From assembly GCA_007693395.1 (NCBI GenBank), contig REDS01000093.1, forward strand, positions 1 to 33,529: a stretch of DNA of 33,529 nucleotides. Direction: 5' to 3'. Origin of the DNA: Balneolaceae bacterium (GTDB lineage: Bacteria > Bacteroidota > Rhodothermia > Balneolales > Balneolaceae). This document shows, one piece after another, positions 16,975 through 25,511 of this stretch (within the stretch, counting starts at the first letter, position 1; every line of letters starts with the position of its first letter). The notes under the pieces were generated by a model. The model made no database searches, was not told the DNA's origin, and saw only the letters and a list, made by a program, of their open reading frames with translations. The position numbers and the translations under genes are program-made.

Positions 16975-17895
16975 TCACTCAAGCGCAAACCTATCCAAAA
17001 AGGATGTGATTGCATCCATCAAATCTTGCTGATTTTCAAGAAATGGCATATGCGCAGTATCAGCCGGCCAAAGCATCATGTTTGGAAAATGCACGCTTTG
17101 GTAGTGTTCCGGACCGATCATCCAATCGCGGGTGCCATAATAGAAAAGCACGGGCATGCTGAGAGTTGCAGAAACCAGCCTGAAATCATTGATATACTCA
17201 TCGTATTGGTCAAAAAAATTACTGAAATCGGGGTTCCAGTTTTCAATGTCCCGGTATGTGAGGTTCATGGTGTCAAGACTTTCGCGATGGCTATAACCCA
17301 TTTTCCACATCAGATCACGTTCATTCAGGTCACTTATGAGTGCTCCCCAGCGGTCGAATAGTGGTTCTGATTCATCAAGGCATGGTAGTGGTTCGGGAAT
17401 ATCCAAAAGTTCTGATGCTTTTGGGCACCAGCTTGAGCGAAAAGAGTATGCCATGTCGAGTGAACCGTTAATGATCATCATACCGAGAATCACATCAGCA
17501 TGGTGGCTTGTATACGCTGTTTGGAGAATGCCGCCAAATGAGTGTCCCATCGTGAGCCATGCGTCGATTTCAAGTGCCAACTTTACCTCCTCAAAATCCT
17601 TGATAAACCGATCCAGTGAAAAGTCGCCGCCGGCCGGGCTGCCTGATCTGCCCACACCGCGCTGATCGAGGTATATCATTCGAAAATGTTCTTCAAGAAG
17701 ATCGCCCATGAATACTTCCATCCAGTAACTGCCGCTGCCGGGCCCGCCGTGCAGATAGAGGACAGGGATTCCGCTTCCACGAATGGAAACATGGAGTTCA
17801 ACTCCGTCAGAGGTTGTGATTTTGGCTTCTTCTGAGGAGATTTGAGTGGGATGTATTGCTAACAAGAGAATGATTAAAAATGCGGGAATAAACAT
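16975..17895 (-). CDS. Exported alpha/beta hydrolase, proline iminopeptidase-like
   Basis: The 306-residue protein starts with a Sec-type signal of about 20 residues (MFIPAFLIILLLAIHPTQIS). The mature part is an alpha/beta hydrolase with oxyanion segment LYLHGGPGSGSYW (47-59), YLDQRGVGRSG (75-85), nucleophile Ser119 in MGHSFGG, acid Asp257 in YGTRDWMIG and His282 in DTAHMPF. The HGGPG and DQRGxGRS pair is the hallmark of the S33 prolyl aminopeptidase group, but substrate is not certain. Probably periplasmic. It is convergent in direction with nothing; it follows sucC on the same strand after a strong terminator, so it should have its own promoter, and a GTATAC dyad sits 28 bp upstream of its start. 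Confidence 0.85.
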   Translation of the reverse strand: MFIPAFLIILLLAIHPTQISSEEAKITTSDGVELHVSIRGSGIPVLYLHGGPGSGSYWMEVFMGDLLEEHFRMIYLDQRGVGRSGSPAGGDFSLDRFIKDFEEVKLALEIDAWLTMGHSFGGILQTAYTSHHADVILGMMIINGSLDMAYSFRSSWCPKASELLDIPEPLPCLDESEPLFDRWGALISDLNERDLMWKMGYSHRESLDTMNLTYRDIENWNPDFSNFFDQYDEYINDFRLVSATLSMPVLFYYGTRDWMIGPEHYQSVHFPNMMLWPADTAHMPFLENQQDLMDAITSFLDRFALE

Positions 17896-17922
17896 AGATC
17901 TTCTCCAAAAGTTGATTCTGAT

Positions 17923-17938
17923 GTATACGTTTGTATAC
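17923..17938. promoter_or_regulatory. Paired GTATAC palindrome upstream of the alpha/beta hydrolase gene
   Basis: GTATAC occurs at 17923-17928 and again at 17933-17938, giving a 16-base near-dyad in the only spacer able to hold the promoter of the hydrolase gene (start 17895). It could be an operator for a dimeric regulator or simply part of an AT-rich promoter. No regulator gene is adjacent. Confidence 0.3.
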
Positions 17939-17980
17939 GGAGGGAGTTGGAGTTAGATACAGGTGGCGGGAGAAATGTGA

Positions 17981-18036
17981 CAATAAAAACCCCCACCTGT
18001 AAGGGTAATTCATAATTTTTCTTTACCGGTGGGGGT
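17981..18036 (-). terminator. Intrinsic terminator downstream of sucC
   Basis: Plus-strand ACCCCCACC at 17989-17997 is the exact reverse complement of GGTGGGGGT at 18028-18036, with a partly paired interior. Read on the minus strand the hairpin is followed directly by TTTTTATTG (17981-17988 region). It lies 25 bp past the sucC stop and is a convincing rho-independent terminator. Confidence 0.85.
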
Positions 18037-18060
18037 CGTTGAATTAGTTTTTAAAAAAAA

Positions 18061-19269
18061 TTACGCTGCAAGTACTTTTGATACAGCTTCAGCGGCTTCT
18101 TTCAGAAGAACGGCAGAGATCACATTAAGATCGCTGTTGTCGATAATCTCCTTTGCCTCTTCGGCATTGGTACCCTGCAGGCGTACGATAATTGGAACAC
18201 CTTCTACTTTTTTGGCAATTTCAGGATCTTTAATGGCCTCAATAACACCATTGGCAACACGATCGCAGCGCACAATTCCGCCAAAAATGTTGATGAGAAT
18301 CGCTTTTACGCTTTCATCTTCAAGGATAATACGGAAGCCGTTTTTCACAGTCTCAACGTTAGCACCACCTCCCACATCGAGGAAGTTGGCAGGCTCACCA
18401 CCTGAGAGTTTAATGATATCCATCGTGGCCATAGCCAGACCTGCACCGTTCACCATACAGCCTACGTTACCATCAAGCTTGATGTAGTTCAGGTCGAATT
18501 TGGATGCTTCCAGTTCAATCGGGTTTTCTTCAGCGGTATCGCGCAGTTCGGCAATATCTTTGTGACGATACATAGCATTTCCGTCGAAGGTAACTTTCGC
18601 ATCCAGCGCAAGCACATCGCCACCGGGGGTAAGTACAAGCGGATTGATTTCAACCATATCCGCATCTTTCTCAACATAGAAATTGTAGAGGGATATGATA
18701 AATTTCACCGCTTTTTTGAAAGCATCGCCTTCGAACCCGAGTGCAAATGCGAGACGACGTGCCTGATTTGGCTGGAGTTCCATACCCGGCTCCACCCACT
18801 CCTTCACAATTTTTTCGGGAGTTTCTTCGGCTACCTGTTCAATCTCTACACCACCTTCGGTAGATACCATAATTACATTCTTGCTTACAGCACGGTCGAG
18901 CAAAATTCCCAGATAGAACTCTTTTTCAATATCCACACCATCAGTTACATAAATAGTTTTAACTTCCTGGCCTTCGTCACCGGTCTGGATGGTAACGAGC
19001 GTATCGCCAAGGAGTGACTCAGCCGCTTCGCGAACTTCATCAATGCTGCGGCAGAGAATTACGCCTTTCGCATTATTCTTTTTGGTGCGGCCTTTTCCTC
19101 GACCACCGGCATGAATCTGTGCTTTCACAACAAACAGTGAGGTTCCGTTTGCCTTCATCTCTTCAGCAGCTTTTACTGCCTCGTCAACAGAGGACGTGGC
19201 AACACCTTCAGGTACGGCAATTCCGTAATTTTTAAAAAGCTCCTTCGCTTGATATTCGTGTATTTTCAT
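18061..19269 (-). CDS. sucC: Succinyl-CoA ligase [ADP-forming] subunit beta
   Basis: The 402-residue product is the beta subunit of succinyl-CoA synthetase, which makes ATP (or GTP) from succinyl-CoA in the citric acid cycle together with SucD. The N-terminus MKIHEYQAKELFKNYGI is diagnostic. An ATP-grasp domain follows, with AQIHAGGRGKGR (about 51-62), and later EINPLVLTPGGDVLALDAK (metal-binding Glu/Asn region), then the CoA-ligase half with FLDVGGGAN and INIFGGIVRCDRVANG. Length is slightly above E. coli SucC (388). No sucD is adjacent, so the partner is elsewhere, as often in this group. It is the only gene in its transcript: terminator after it, divergent gene before it. Confidence 0.97.
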   Translation of the reverse strand: MKIHEYQAKELFKNYGIAVPEGVATSSVDEAVKAAEEMKANGTSLFVVKAQIHAGGRGKGRTKKNNAKGVILCRSIDEVREAAESLLGDTLVTIQTGDEGQEVKTIYVTDGVDIEKEFYLGILLDRAVSKNVIMVSTEGGVEIEQVAEETPEKIVKEWVEPGMELQPNQARRLAFALGFEGDAFKKAVKFIISLYNFYVEKDADMVEINPLVLTPGGDVLALDAKVTFDGNAMYRHKDIAELRDTAEENPIELEASKFDLNYIKLDGNVGCMVNGAGLAMATMDIIKLSGGEPANFLDVGGGANVETVKNGFRIILEDESVKAILINIFGGIVRCDRVANGVIEAIKDPEIAKKVEGVPIIVRLQGTNAEEAKEIIDNSDLNVISAVLLKEAAEAVSKVLAA

Positions 19270-19419
19270 GGATAAATCAGTTTTTCAGTCAGTTTTTTAT
19301 TTCGGGTAATAATACCCAAATCGGCAGGCAAATAAAAGCAATCTGATTTTCTATTGTAAGGAATTGCCGTTTTTCTGCTCATACTATAAAAGAGACAATA
19401 TTGAAGAAACGGAGATTTT

Positions 19420-19968
19420 ATGAGACCGAGGAAAACAAGAAAACAGAAAGAGCTTATTTATGCAGAGCTGCGCGTAGCAGGTGATGTATGCCTGTTCCTG
19501 AAGCCTCAGATAATGGCGAAAATTATCAGCGGGCTACAGTGGTGCTGCGATAAACGCGGGCTGCGTATTTACGAATACTGCATTTTGCCCGACAGAGTTC
19601 TGCTGCTCGCCAACACGGCGTGGGGCAGTGTGGCTGAGGTGATTGAAGCGTACAAAGATTTCAGCTCGAAAGCGGTGATGTTGATTTTGCGGCGTGGTAG
19701 TTCAAATGGAAAACAATCGTGGATCTTCTCCGTGTTTCAGGAGCACGGGCCAACAGGCAAGGCAGAGGGAATACACATTTGGGAAGAGGAGACACTGATG
19801 CAGTCTCTCTTTAAGCAGGATGATATTGATCAGCTATCCACAAGTATGAAAAACAGGCCGGTAAAACTTGGGCTGGTTAAAAAGGCGGAGCACTATCTTA
19901 ACAGCAGTGCCCATCCTGCAAATCCACTTGGAGGGTGGATAGTTGAAGCTACCGATCCGTGGAGTTGA
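19420..19968 (+). CDS. RAYT/IS200-like Y1 transposase homologue lacking HUH histidines
   Basis: The 182-residue protein aligns by eye along its whole length with REP-associated tyrosine transposases (Y1_Tnp, IS200-like) of Bacteroidota: GLQWCCDKRGLRIYEYCILP (38-57), then EVIEAYKDFSSKAVM (about 74-88), a variable segment with IHIWEEE, and RPVKLGLVKKAEHYLNSSAH near the end, matching the usual NPVxAGLVxxPEDYxYSSA. In active members the segment PDHVHLL holds the metal-binding HxH. Here it reads PDRVLLL, with Arg59 and Leu61, so both histidines are gone. The reading frame is intact, with a good GGAG 6 bases before the ATG, so I infer a domesticated, non-catalytic DNA-binding descendant. Divergent from sucC. 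Not part of an IS: no terminal repeats seen. Confidence 0.75.
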   Translation: MRPRKTRKQKELIYAELRVAGDVCLFLKPQIMAKIISGLQWCCDKRGLRIYEYCILPDRVLLLANTAWGSVAEVIEAYKDFSSKAVMLILRRGSSNGKQSWIFSVFQEHGPTGKAEGIHIWEEETLMQSLFKQDDIDQLSTSMKNRPVKLGLVKKAEHYLNSSAHPANPLGGWIVEATDPWS

Positions 19969-20281
19969 GATTTCAAACGTAGATGCCCGGTTTTCATCAT
20001 TAGATCCCAATTTCTTAATTGAAGTTTATTGGTGAATAATCCGGTATAAGCACGGAAAACGCTGAATATTCCGTGTTTCCGTGGCAATAATGCAATTTTT
20101 TAGACTGCATTTTTTGTTGATTTATAATTTTCATGCGGCCATTTAAGAGGGAGCTGTCTTTCGTTTCAAATCAATATGCCCACAAGAATTTCTGTAGAGC
20201 TATTATTCCACCGGCTTATTTAGGGCGGCTCGATTCAGTTCCTGAACTTAGATTTAAAGTGACCAAATTTTACAATTCTCA
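19969..20281. other. Gene-free convergent spacer with nested hairpins
   Basis: No gene is supported in these 313 bases between the RAYT-like gene and the MFS gene, which are convergent. CACGGAAA at 20051-20058 can pair with TTCCGTG at 20069-20075 or with TTTCCGTG at 20076-20083, giving two alternative hairpins. Slightly further on, ATGCA at 20090-20094 and TGCAT at 20106-20110 form a weak stem followed by a T-run, a possible terminator for the plus-strand gene. The rest, to 20281, shows nothing I recognise. Confidence 0.4.
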
Positions 20282-21457
20282 TCAATCCACATAGACATTT
20301 TTCCCAACGTACCAGCCAGATAGCATCTTCAAAAGAGCGATAACAATCAGGAGCAAAATGGGATAAAGCCACGCATTGGTCAGGTCATAAAGTGCACCAA
20401 AAAGAACCGGGCCTGTTGCGGCAAATGTGTACCCCACAGATTGCGACATCCCCGATAGTTCATTTGCGCTGTCAGTAGTGCGGGTGCGGAGGATAATCAC
20501 CAGAAGCGCCAGGCCAAAACTGCCGCCAAGGCAAAAACCCATGGTCGACACCCACAAGCCGGTGTAGGCAACCGTGGGAATCATAAGGCCGGCAAGGCTG
20601 ATCAGCTCAAAAAAAACAAGCAGGAAAATCGGGAATACCTGGCTGCTTCGTTTTGCACACCAGGCCGGGATAATAAATGTGCTGATGATACCCACACCCT
20701 GCATTAAGGCGAGCATCCATCCGGCTTCAGAGGCACTCATTCCGCGATCAGCCAGTAACTCCGGTAGCCATGTTATTAATGTATAGAATGTGAATGACTG
20801 AAAGCCCATAAAGAGGGAAACCATCCATGCCAGTTTTGACCTGCCAAGTTGCCGGAGGGATTCCCGGAAACCTTTTCTTGTGACAACAGGCAGATTGGCA
20901 TTGAGCTGAGGAAGCCAGGCCAGAAGGGCCACGAAACTCAGAATAGCCCAGATACCGAGTGCCCATCGCCAGCCAAACCCTGCCGATTCTGACAAAGGAA
21001 TACTTACCCCTGATGCAATTGCAGCGCCCAAACCAAATGTGGCGGAATAGATTCCCGTGATCACACCGACCCTGGCAGGGAATTCCCGTTTTACGATACC
21101 GGGCATCAACACATTACCAAGTGCAATGCCAATGCCAAGCAGGCCTGTACCTATAAAAAGGATAAGGTGTGAGGGAACCACCCGCATCAAACTACCCGCG
21201 GTAAGCAGTATCAGGGCGAGTGCCATTGTGCCTTCAGTGCCAAACTTGCGTGTAAACAGGGCGGTTAGTACCGAGAAAATTCCGAATGCAAGTACAGGCA
21301 ATGTCGTTAACATGCCCAGTGCTGAGCTGGAAAGGCCGGTGTCAAGACGTATTTCACCGATCAGCGGCCCAACACCTGTAATTGCCGGACGCAGATTCAG
21401 CGAGATAAGAATGATTACGAATAAGAGCAGCAGTTTTCGGCGCTGTTCGTCCGGCAT
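20282..21457 (-). CDS. MFS transporter, CynX/NimT family
   Basis: The 391-residue protein has 12 predicted membrane helices spaced through its length. The N-terminal LLLLFVIILISLNLRPAITG then VGPLIGEI, with the conserved NLRPAIT/VGPL pair, is the signature of the CynX/NimT (cyanate/nitroimidazole) branch of the major facilitator superfamily. Positive loops such as RKFGTEG after helix 2 and KREFPARVG after helix 4 fit the cytoplasmic side. Substrate is unknown; family members export or import small organic anions. Single gene, divergent from the lipoprotein gene at 21718 with a 260-bp spacer in which I see no motif. ATG start. Confidence 0.9.
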   Translation of the reverse strand: MPDEQRRKLLLLFVIILISLNLRPAITGVGPLIGEIRLDTGLSSSALGMLTTLPVLAFGIFSVLTALFTRKFGTEGTMALALILLTAGSLMRVVPSHLILFIGTGLLGIGIALGNVLMPGIVKREFPARVGVITGIYSATFGLGAAIASGVSIPLSESAGFGWRWALGIWAILSFVALLAWLPQLNANLPVVTRKGFRESLRQLGRSKLAWMVSLFMGFQSFTFYTLITWLPELLADRGMSASEAGWMLALMQGVGIISTFIIPAWCAKRSSQVFPIFLLVFFELISLAGLMIPTVAYTGLWVSTMGFCLGGSFGLALLVIILRTRTTDSANELSGMSQSVGYTFAATGPVLFGALYDLTNAWLYPILLLIVIALLKMLSGWYVGKNVYVD

Positions 21458-21717
21458 TTGATTGTTTGTTTGGTTTACATTAAAGTAAGAAGAAATATTC
21501 TCTAAGGGAGTAGGCAGGGAGTAAGTTGTATAAGATCATTATCAGTTTGGAAAGCAATTCCTGTTGTGTAGAAGTGACTTTGGATATTAGTATTAAGTTT
21601 AAAAACTCAGATAATGTTCAAATTCTCATTATTAAACACATTGCAGTAATTTAAAGCTCAAAGCACATGCTTTGAATTAGATTTTTTGTAAAATTTTAGG
21701 TATCTAAAAGTCTGCTT

Positions 21718-22599
21718 ATGAATAAGTTGCATATCACAATACGAATCCTTCCGGTATTTCTTTTTTATGGCTGTGGAGGCGGAACTTCTGATACCGATCA
21801 GCACGGTGCTCAAATTATCTTTTCCGATCCGGACATTAGATGTGATATGAACCTGTCTCCCGATCATCAACTTATGGTTGTTCCGGTTATAACCATGACG
21901 CATGATGATGACGGACGACCCATAAAGAGTATTGATCGACCGTTGCTGATCAGAGTACCGTCAGGAGAAGTGATTGATGTTATAACAAGTCCCGAGGTTG
22001 AGGCTATTGCAGTAGAAGGATTTATACCAACCGGCACAGGCTGTTTCAGTGAAGACTCACAGAGGCTTTATTTTATGAGCATGCGAAGTGCCGGGGTCAG
22101 GCAATTTGAGAGAGTGAGATTTGTTGCAGACCTGTCTGCTGAACAACCAACCTTCCGGATTGTGGAGGAAGCTGATTGCCTGCAAAGCGGACCGAATATT
22201 CCTGCTAATGTTCGAGTTAACAGATTGTCAGATAAAGAAATACATATTCTAAGTACAGATGGTACACTTCTCGGTAAACACACGCCACGCGGCAGATTAA
22301 ATCCCCGGGTTTCGGTATCGGATACAGACGTAGAATATGGTTACAGCTCCTTCAGGCAGCATCCGGAGAAAGATTTACTGGCCTACAGTGTTAGTGAAAG
22401 CAGCGTTACAGGCTTTTCTGCACCGGGAGGGTCCTATTTTGTTCGAACAGCACCACCATACATGCGTGAACCTTTTTTTCTTGGCTCAATAGTCTATGAA
22501 ATGGTTTGGGCAGATGATGGGTCACTTTACGGCTGTTCATCGCATAGCGAGCACAAAAGAACGATTGTAAGATGGCCGCCCGAACTGTTTAGCATGTAA
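21718..22599 (+). CDS. Hypothetical lipoprotein
   Basis: I do not recognise this 293-residue protein. A short hydrophobic leader ends at FYGC with Cys19 followed by GGGTSDTD, a good SPase II lipobox and flexible linker, so it is probably membrane-anchored. The rest is rich in short beta-like strands with recurring patterns such as SPDHQLMVV, SEDSQRLYFMS, HPEKDLLAYS and ADDGSLYG, spaced in the way of WD40-like/TolB-type beta-propeller blades (each strand after a Pro/Ser-Asp turn). A propeller fold is inference only. It has its own transcript: divergent from the MFS gene and 198 bp ahead of pyrR. Confidence 0.7.
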   Translation: MNKLHITIRILPVFLFYGCGGGTSDTDQHGAQIIFSDPDIRCDMNLSPDHQLMVVPVITMTHDDDGRPIKSIDRPLLIRVPSGEVIDVITSPEVEAIAVEGFIPTGTGCFSEDSQRLYFMSMRSAGVRQFERVRFVADLSAEQPTFRIVEEADCLQSGPNIPANVRVNRLSDKEIHILSTDGTLLGKHTPRGRLNPRVSVSDTDVEYGYSSFRQHPEKDLLAYSVSESSVTGFSAPGGSYFVRTAPPYMREPFFLGSIVYEMVWADDGSLYGCSSHSEHKRTIVRWPPELFSM

Positions 22600-22797
22600 A
22601 TTTTAGGGTGGGATATTTCTGTAATTTAATTGCCAGTCTGCAAAGTGCTCAAATGGCCATACCCTTCGGCTCTAACTGACGATATTTTACAGAGCATCTC
22701 TAGCAGCAGGTACTAAGATTCGTGCTCCTTCTTCTTTCAATTGTTTTACACCACCTCAACCCTTAATTTTAAAAAAAAATCACCCTGAGGTACTTTT

Positions 22798-23340
22798 TTG
22801 GAACAAGCCAAAATAATGACGGAAGAGGATCTGAATCGCACCTATCTGCGATTTGCCCATCAATTCCTTGAACCGTACGAAGATCCCGCCGAACCTGTGA
22901 TTATCGGTATGCAAACCCGAGGGGTGTATATGGGGCGGCGAATCGTGAAGATTATCGAGCAAAAGCTACAGGTAACCCCCGATTTTGGCGTGCTTGATGT
23001 AACCTTCTACCGGGATGATTTTCGCACAAAACTTAAAATGCCCGAAGTAAAGGTTACCGAAATCCCCTTCGACCTGTTCAACCGCGATGTGATTCTGGTT
23101 GATGATGTTCTCTATACTGGACGAACCGTACGCTCGGCCATGGATGCGCTGATGGCATACGGCAGGCCAAGGAGCATCCGGTTTTGTTGTATGATTGACC
23201 GCGGGCACAGGGAACTCCCGGTTAGTGCTGATTATGTGGGGCAGTTTATAGCCACCCATGCCGACGAAGAAGTGCTGGTAAAGGTGAAAGAGCTTGACGG
23301 AGAAGATGCCGTTTACGTTTTAAAAACATGGAAGGAGTGA
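22798..23340 (+). CDS. pyrR: Bifunctional pyr operon regulator / uracil phosphoribosyltransferase
   Basis: The 180-residue product is PyrR: a type I phosphoribosyltransferase whose Bacillus relative binds pyr mRNA in response to UMP and also makes UMP from uracil and PRPP. The PRPP-binding loop is VILVDDVLYTGRT (98-110); other family blocks are KIMTEEDLNRTYLRFAHQ, VIIGMQTRGVYMGRRI and LDVTFYRDDFRTK. Start: a TTG at 22798 with GAGG seven bases upstream, giving MEQAKIMTEEDL, which matches usual PyrR N-termini; the first ATG (22816) would cut that block. The 198-bp leader shows no clear PyrR-binding hairpin or attenuator. It overlaps pyrB, so the two are co-translated. Confidence 0.93.
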   Translation: MEQAKIMTEEDLNRTYLRFAHQFLEPYEDPAEPVIIGMQTRGVYMGRRIVKIIEQKLQVTPDFGVLDVTFYRDDFRTKLKMPEVKVTEIPFDLFNRDVILVDDVLYTGRTVRSAMDALMAYGRPRSIRFCCMIDRGHRELPVSADYVGQFIATHADEEVLVKVKELDGEDAVYVLKTWKE

Positions 23341-24296
23341 TGGTTACAAACACGCAGGCAAATGTATATGAATTTAAGCAAAAACATCTGCTTGGCCTGT
23401 CCAATTACTCACCCGAAGATATTCTTTTTGTTCTCGATCAGGCCAAAACATTTCGTGAAGTATTGGAACGCCCTGTACCGAAAGTGCCCACTCTGCGCGA
23501 TAAAACCATTGTAAACCTTTTCTACGAAAACAGTACACGCACCCGCCTCTCATTCGAGCTTGCCCAAAAGCGAATGGGTGCCGATGTGGTGAACTTTTCT
23601 GCGAGCCAGTCGAGTACACGGAAAGGGGAATCGCTGAAGGATACCATTCGCAACATCAGTTCCATGAAAATTGATATGGTGGTGGTAAGGCACGAGAGTC
23701 CGGGTGTGCCTCACTTTTTAACGCGCTGTGTGGAAGCATCCATCATAAATGCGGGTGATGGTGCCCATGAACATCCCACTCAGGCACTGCTCGATATGTT
23801 TACCATTCAGCAGATTCATCCGGATTTTCACGGTAAAAAAGTGGCCATTATAGGGGATATAAGCCACAGCCGCGTGGTGCGATCAAATATAATCGGCCTT
23901 CTGAAGGTTGGGGCTCATGTTACAATCTGCGGGCCAAAATCTTTGATGCCTGTAAATGTGGAAACACTTGGCGCAAATGTATCCTACAATCTGGATGAAA
24001 CACTCGCATGGTGCGATGTTGCCATGGCTCTGCGTATTCAGATGGAACGGATTGGCGGAACAACAGATCTTTTTCCGAGCCTTCGGGAGTATCATGAACT
24101 ATTTGGCATAAAAATGGCTCACCTTGAGAAGTATCCCGATTTTATGATTATGCACCCCGGGCCAATCAACCGCGGTGTGGAGATGGAGAGCGATGTTGCA
24201 GATAGTGGCAGGGCGCACATTTTGAACCAGGTTACGAATGGGCTTGCTGTACGGATGGCCATTCTGTATCTGCTAAGCGGCGGTACGCGTGTCTGA
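23340..24296 (+). CDS. pyrB: Aspartate carbamoyltransferase catalytic subunit
   Basis: ATCase joins carbamoyl phosphate and aspartate in the committed step of pyrimidine synthesis. Carbamoyl-phosphate loop FYENSTRTRLSFE is present, then SASQSSTRKGESLKDT, the HPTQALLDMFTI block and the terminal MHPGPINRGVE. About 318 residues, normal for the catalytic chain; no pyrI regulatory gene adjoins it, so a PyrI-independent enzyme is likely. Start: the frame opens with an ATG at 23328 without ribosome site; the ATG at 23340, sharing one base with the pyrR stop and preceded by AAGGAG (though only two bases away), looks more natural. Either way the gene overlaps pyrR and forms one operon with it. Confidence 0.96.
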   Translation: MVTNTQANVYEFKQKHLLGLSNYSPEDILFVLDQAKTFREVLERPVPKVPTLRDKTIVNLFYENSTRTRLSFELAQKRMGADVVNFSASQSSTRKGESLKDTIRNISSMKIDMVVVRHESPGVPHFLTRCVEASIINAGDGAHEHPTQALLDMFTIQQIHPDFHGKKVAIIGDISHSRVVRSNIIGLLKVGAHVTICGPKSLMPVNVETLGANVSYNLDETLAWCDVAMALRIQMERIGGTTDLFPSLREYHELFGIKMAHLEKYPDFMIMHPGPINRGVEMESDVADSGRAHILNQVTNGLAVRMAILYLLSGGTRV

Positions 24297-24324
24297 TGAT
24301 TTAACTTCTTTCGTTAATAAGAAA

Positions 24325-25224
24325 TCAGCGCAATGTTTTCCCATAACGGGTTAAAACAATACCCAGAATTACCACTGCTGAACCGGCATATTGCAGCATT
24401 TCCAGGCTCTCTCCAAGCAGAACAATGCCAAACACCAGCCCAAGAACAGGTACAAGGTTCTGGTAGGTTGCCGTACGAACCGCCCCAACATTCATAATGC
24501 CGTTGTTCCAGATGATGTATGCAAGGCCGATGGCCAGCAGGCCGCTGTAAAAAACTCCCCCCCATGCAGCGTATGATACACTTTGCCATTCGGTTTGGCC
24601 TGCAAAAGGGATGGCAATCAGCGTAAGTGAAATGGCGCCAATGGTTGTCATAATTGCGGAAAATTGCAGTGGTGAATATTGGGTAAGGAAGCTTTTCGAG
24701 TATATGGTAAACAGCGCCCAGACTACTGCAGCGATAAGTATCAGCAGATCTCCCAGAAAATATTCCGAACCGAAAGAGATGGGATTTTTCCCAAATACCA
24801 TAATTGCTGCAACTCCGGCAAATGCAAAAACAACACCGGCTATTTTGATTCGGTTAAGAAACTCGAAAGACAAAAGATGCGAAAACAGAGCTACCCATAT
24901 CGGAATGGTGCCAAGAAGCACGGCGGCATTTGCGGCAAGTGTAAAATCTATCCCGATGATAAAAAGCAGCTGGTAGAGAACGTTACCCAGCAACCCGATT
25001 ACAATAATTCGTTTCCAGTCGCTTCGCTGAATACTGAACCAGGCACCTCTCTGCGCTATAACAATCCACATAAATGCTGTTGCAAGAAGAAAACGAAGTG
25101 CATTGAATGAGTAGGGATCAATCTCAGACAGACTCGCTTTGATTACCGTGAAATTGAGAGCCCAGACTACCGCGATGCCGAGCAGTGAAAGGTCGGCAAT
25201 CAGGTTTTTCTTTTTTTGATTCAT
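24325..25224 (-). CDS. EamA/DMT family transporter
   Basis: The 299-residue protein has ten membrane helices in two repeated five-helix EamA halves, the layout of drug/metabolite exporters such as RhaT and YdcZ relatives. The first half begins LGIAVVWALNFTVIKASL and FNALRFLLATAFMWIV; the second half begins LILIAAVVWALFTIYSKSFL, with internal similarity between VVWALNF and VVWALFT visible by eye. Substrates in this family are amino acids, nucleosides or other metabolites and cannot be assigned here. Convergent with pyrB (28 bp apart). ATG start. Confidence 0.9.
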   Translation of the reverse strand: MNQKKKNLIADLSLLGIAVVWALNFTVIKASLSEIDPYSFNALRFLLATAFMWIVIAQRGAWFSIQRSDWKRIIVIGLLGNVLYQLLFIIGIDFTLAANAAVLLGTIPIWVALFSHLLSFEFLNRIKIAGVVFAFAGVAAIMVFGKNPISFGSEYFLGDLLILIAAVVWALFTIYSKSFLTQYSPLQFSAIMTTIGAISLTLIAIPFAGQTEWQSVSYAAWGGVFYSGLLAIGLAYIIWNNGIMNVGAVRTATYQNLVPVLGLVFGIVLLGESLEMLQYAGSAVVILGIVLTRYGKTLR

Positions 25225-25511
25225 GCATGCATTTTTGAAAGGCTCTGTGTAAAATTAAAATAACCTGAGTTCGACATAAGCTCCTTGAATTTGGTAACGA
25301 AAAAGACCTCCCTTTTTTAAGGAGGGGCTCATCTTTATACTGCGAAGCGATTTAGGGGTGGTTGAAAAAGCCCAATGAGCTGATTTCTCAAATTGTATCC
25401 ATAAACAAAGAACTGTAACCACCCCCGACCCTATCCGACTTAGGCGGGAAGAGAGTTTCTTGTTCTGTATTCTTATCTCGAACTCACGCTAAAATCTAGA
25501 AATTACATCAA
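25225..25511. repeat. MITE-like dispersed repeat, copy 2
   Basis: No gene is visible. AAAAAGAC at about 25300-25307 leads into a CCTCCC/GGAGGGG hairpin around 25307-25327. AGGGGTGGTT at 25355-25364 and AACCACCCC at about 25422-25430 form an inverted pair, and the reverse complement of the second end reads GGGTCGGGGGTGGTTAC, matching GGCCGGGGGTGGTTCAC of copy 1 at about 7820. GAAGCGATTTAG at 25344-25355 also occurs in copy 1. A transposase-less dispersed element is the simplest reading; exact ends are uncertain. Confidence 0.6.

Noticed and set aside
22600-22797. PyrR-type attenuator or riboswitch
   Set aside because: I could not find a hairpin with a T-run or the conserved PyrR-binding loop; a weak 5-bp pairing is not enough.
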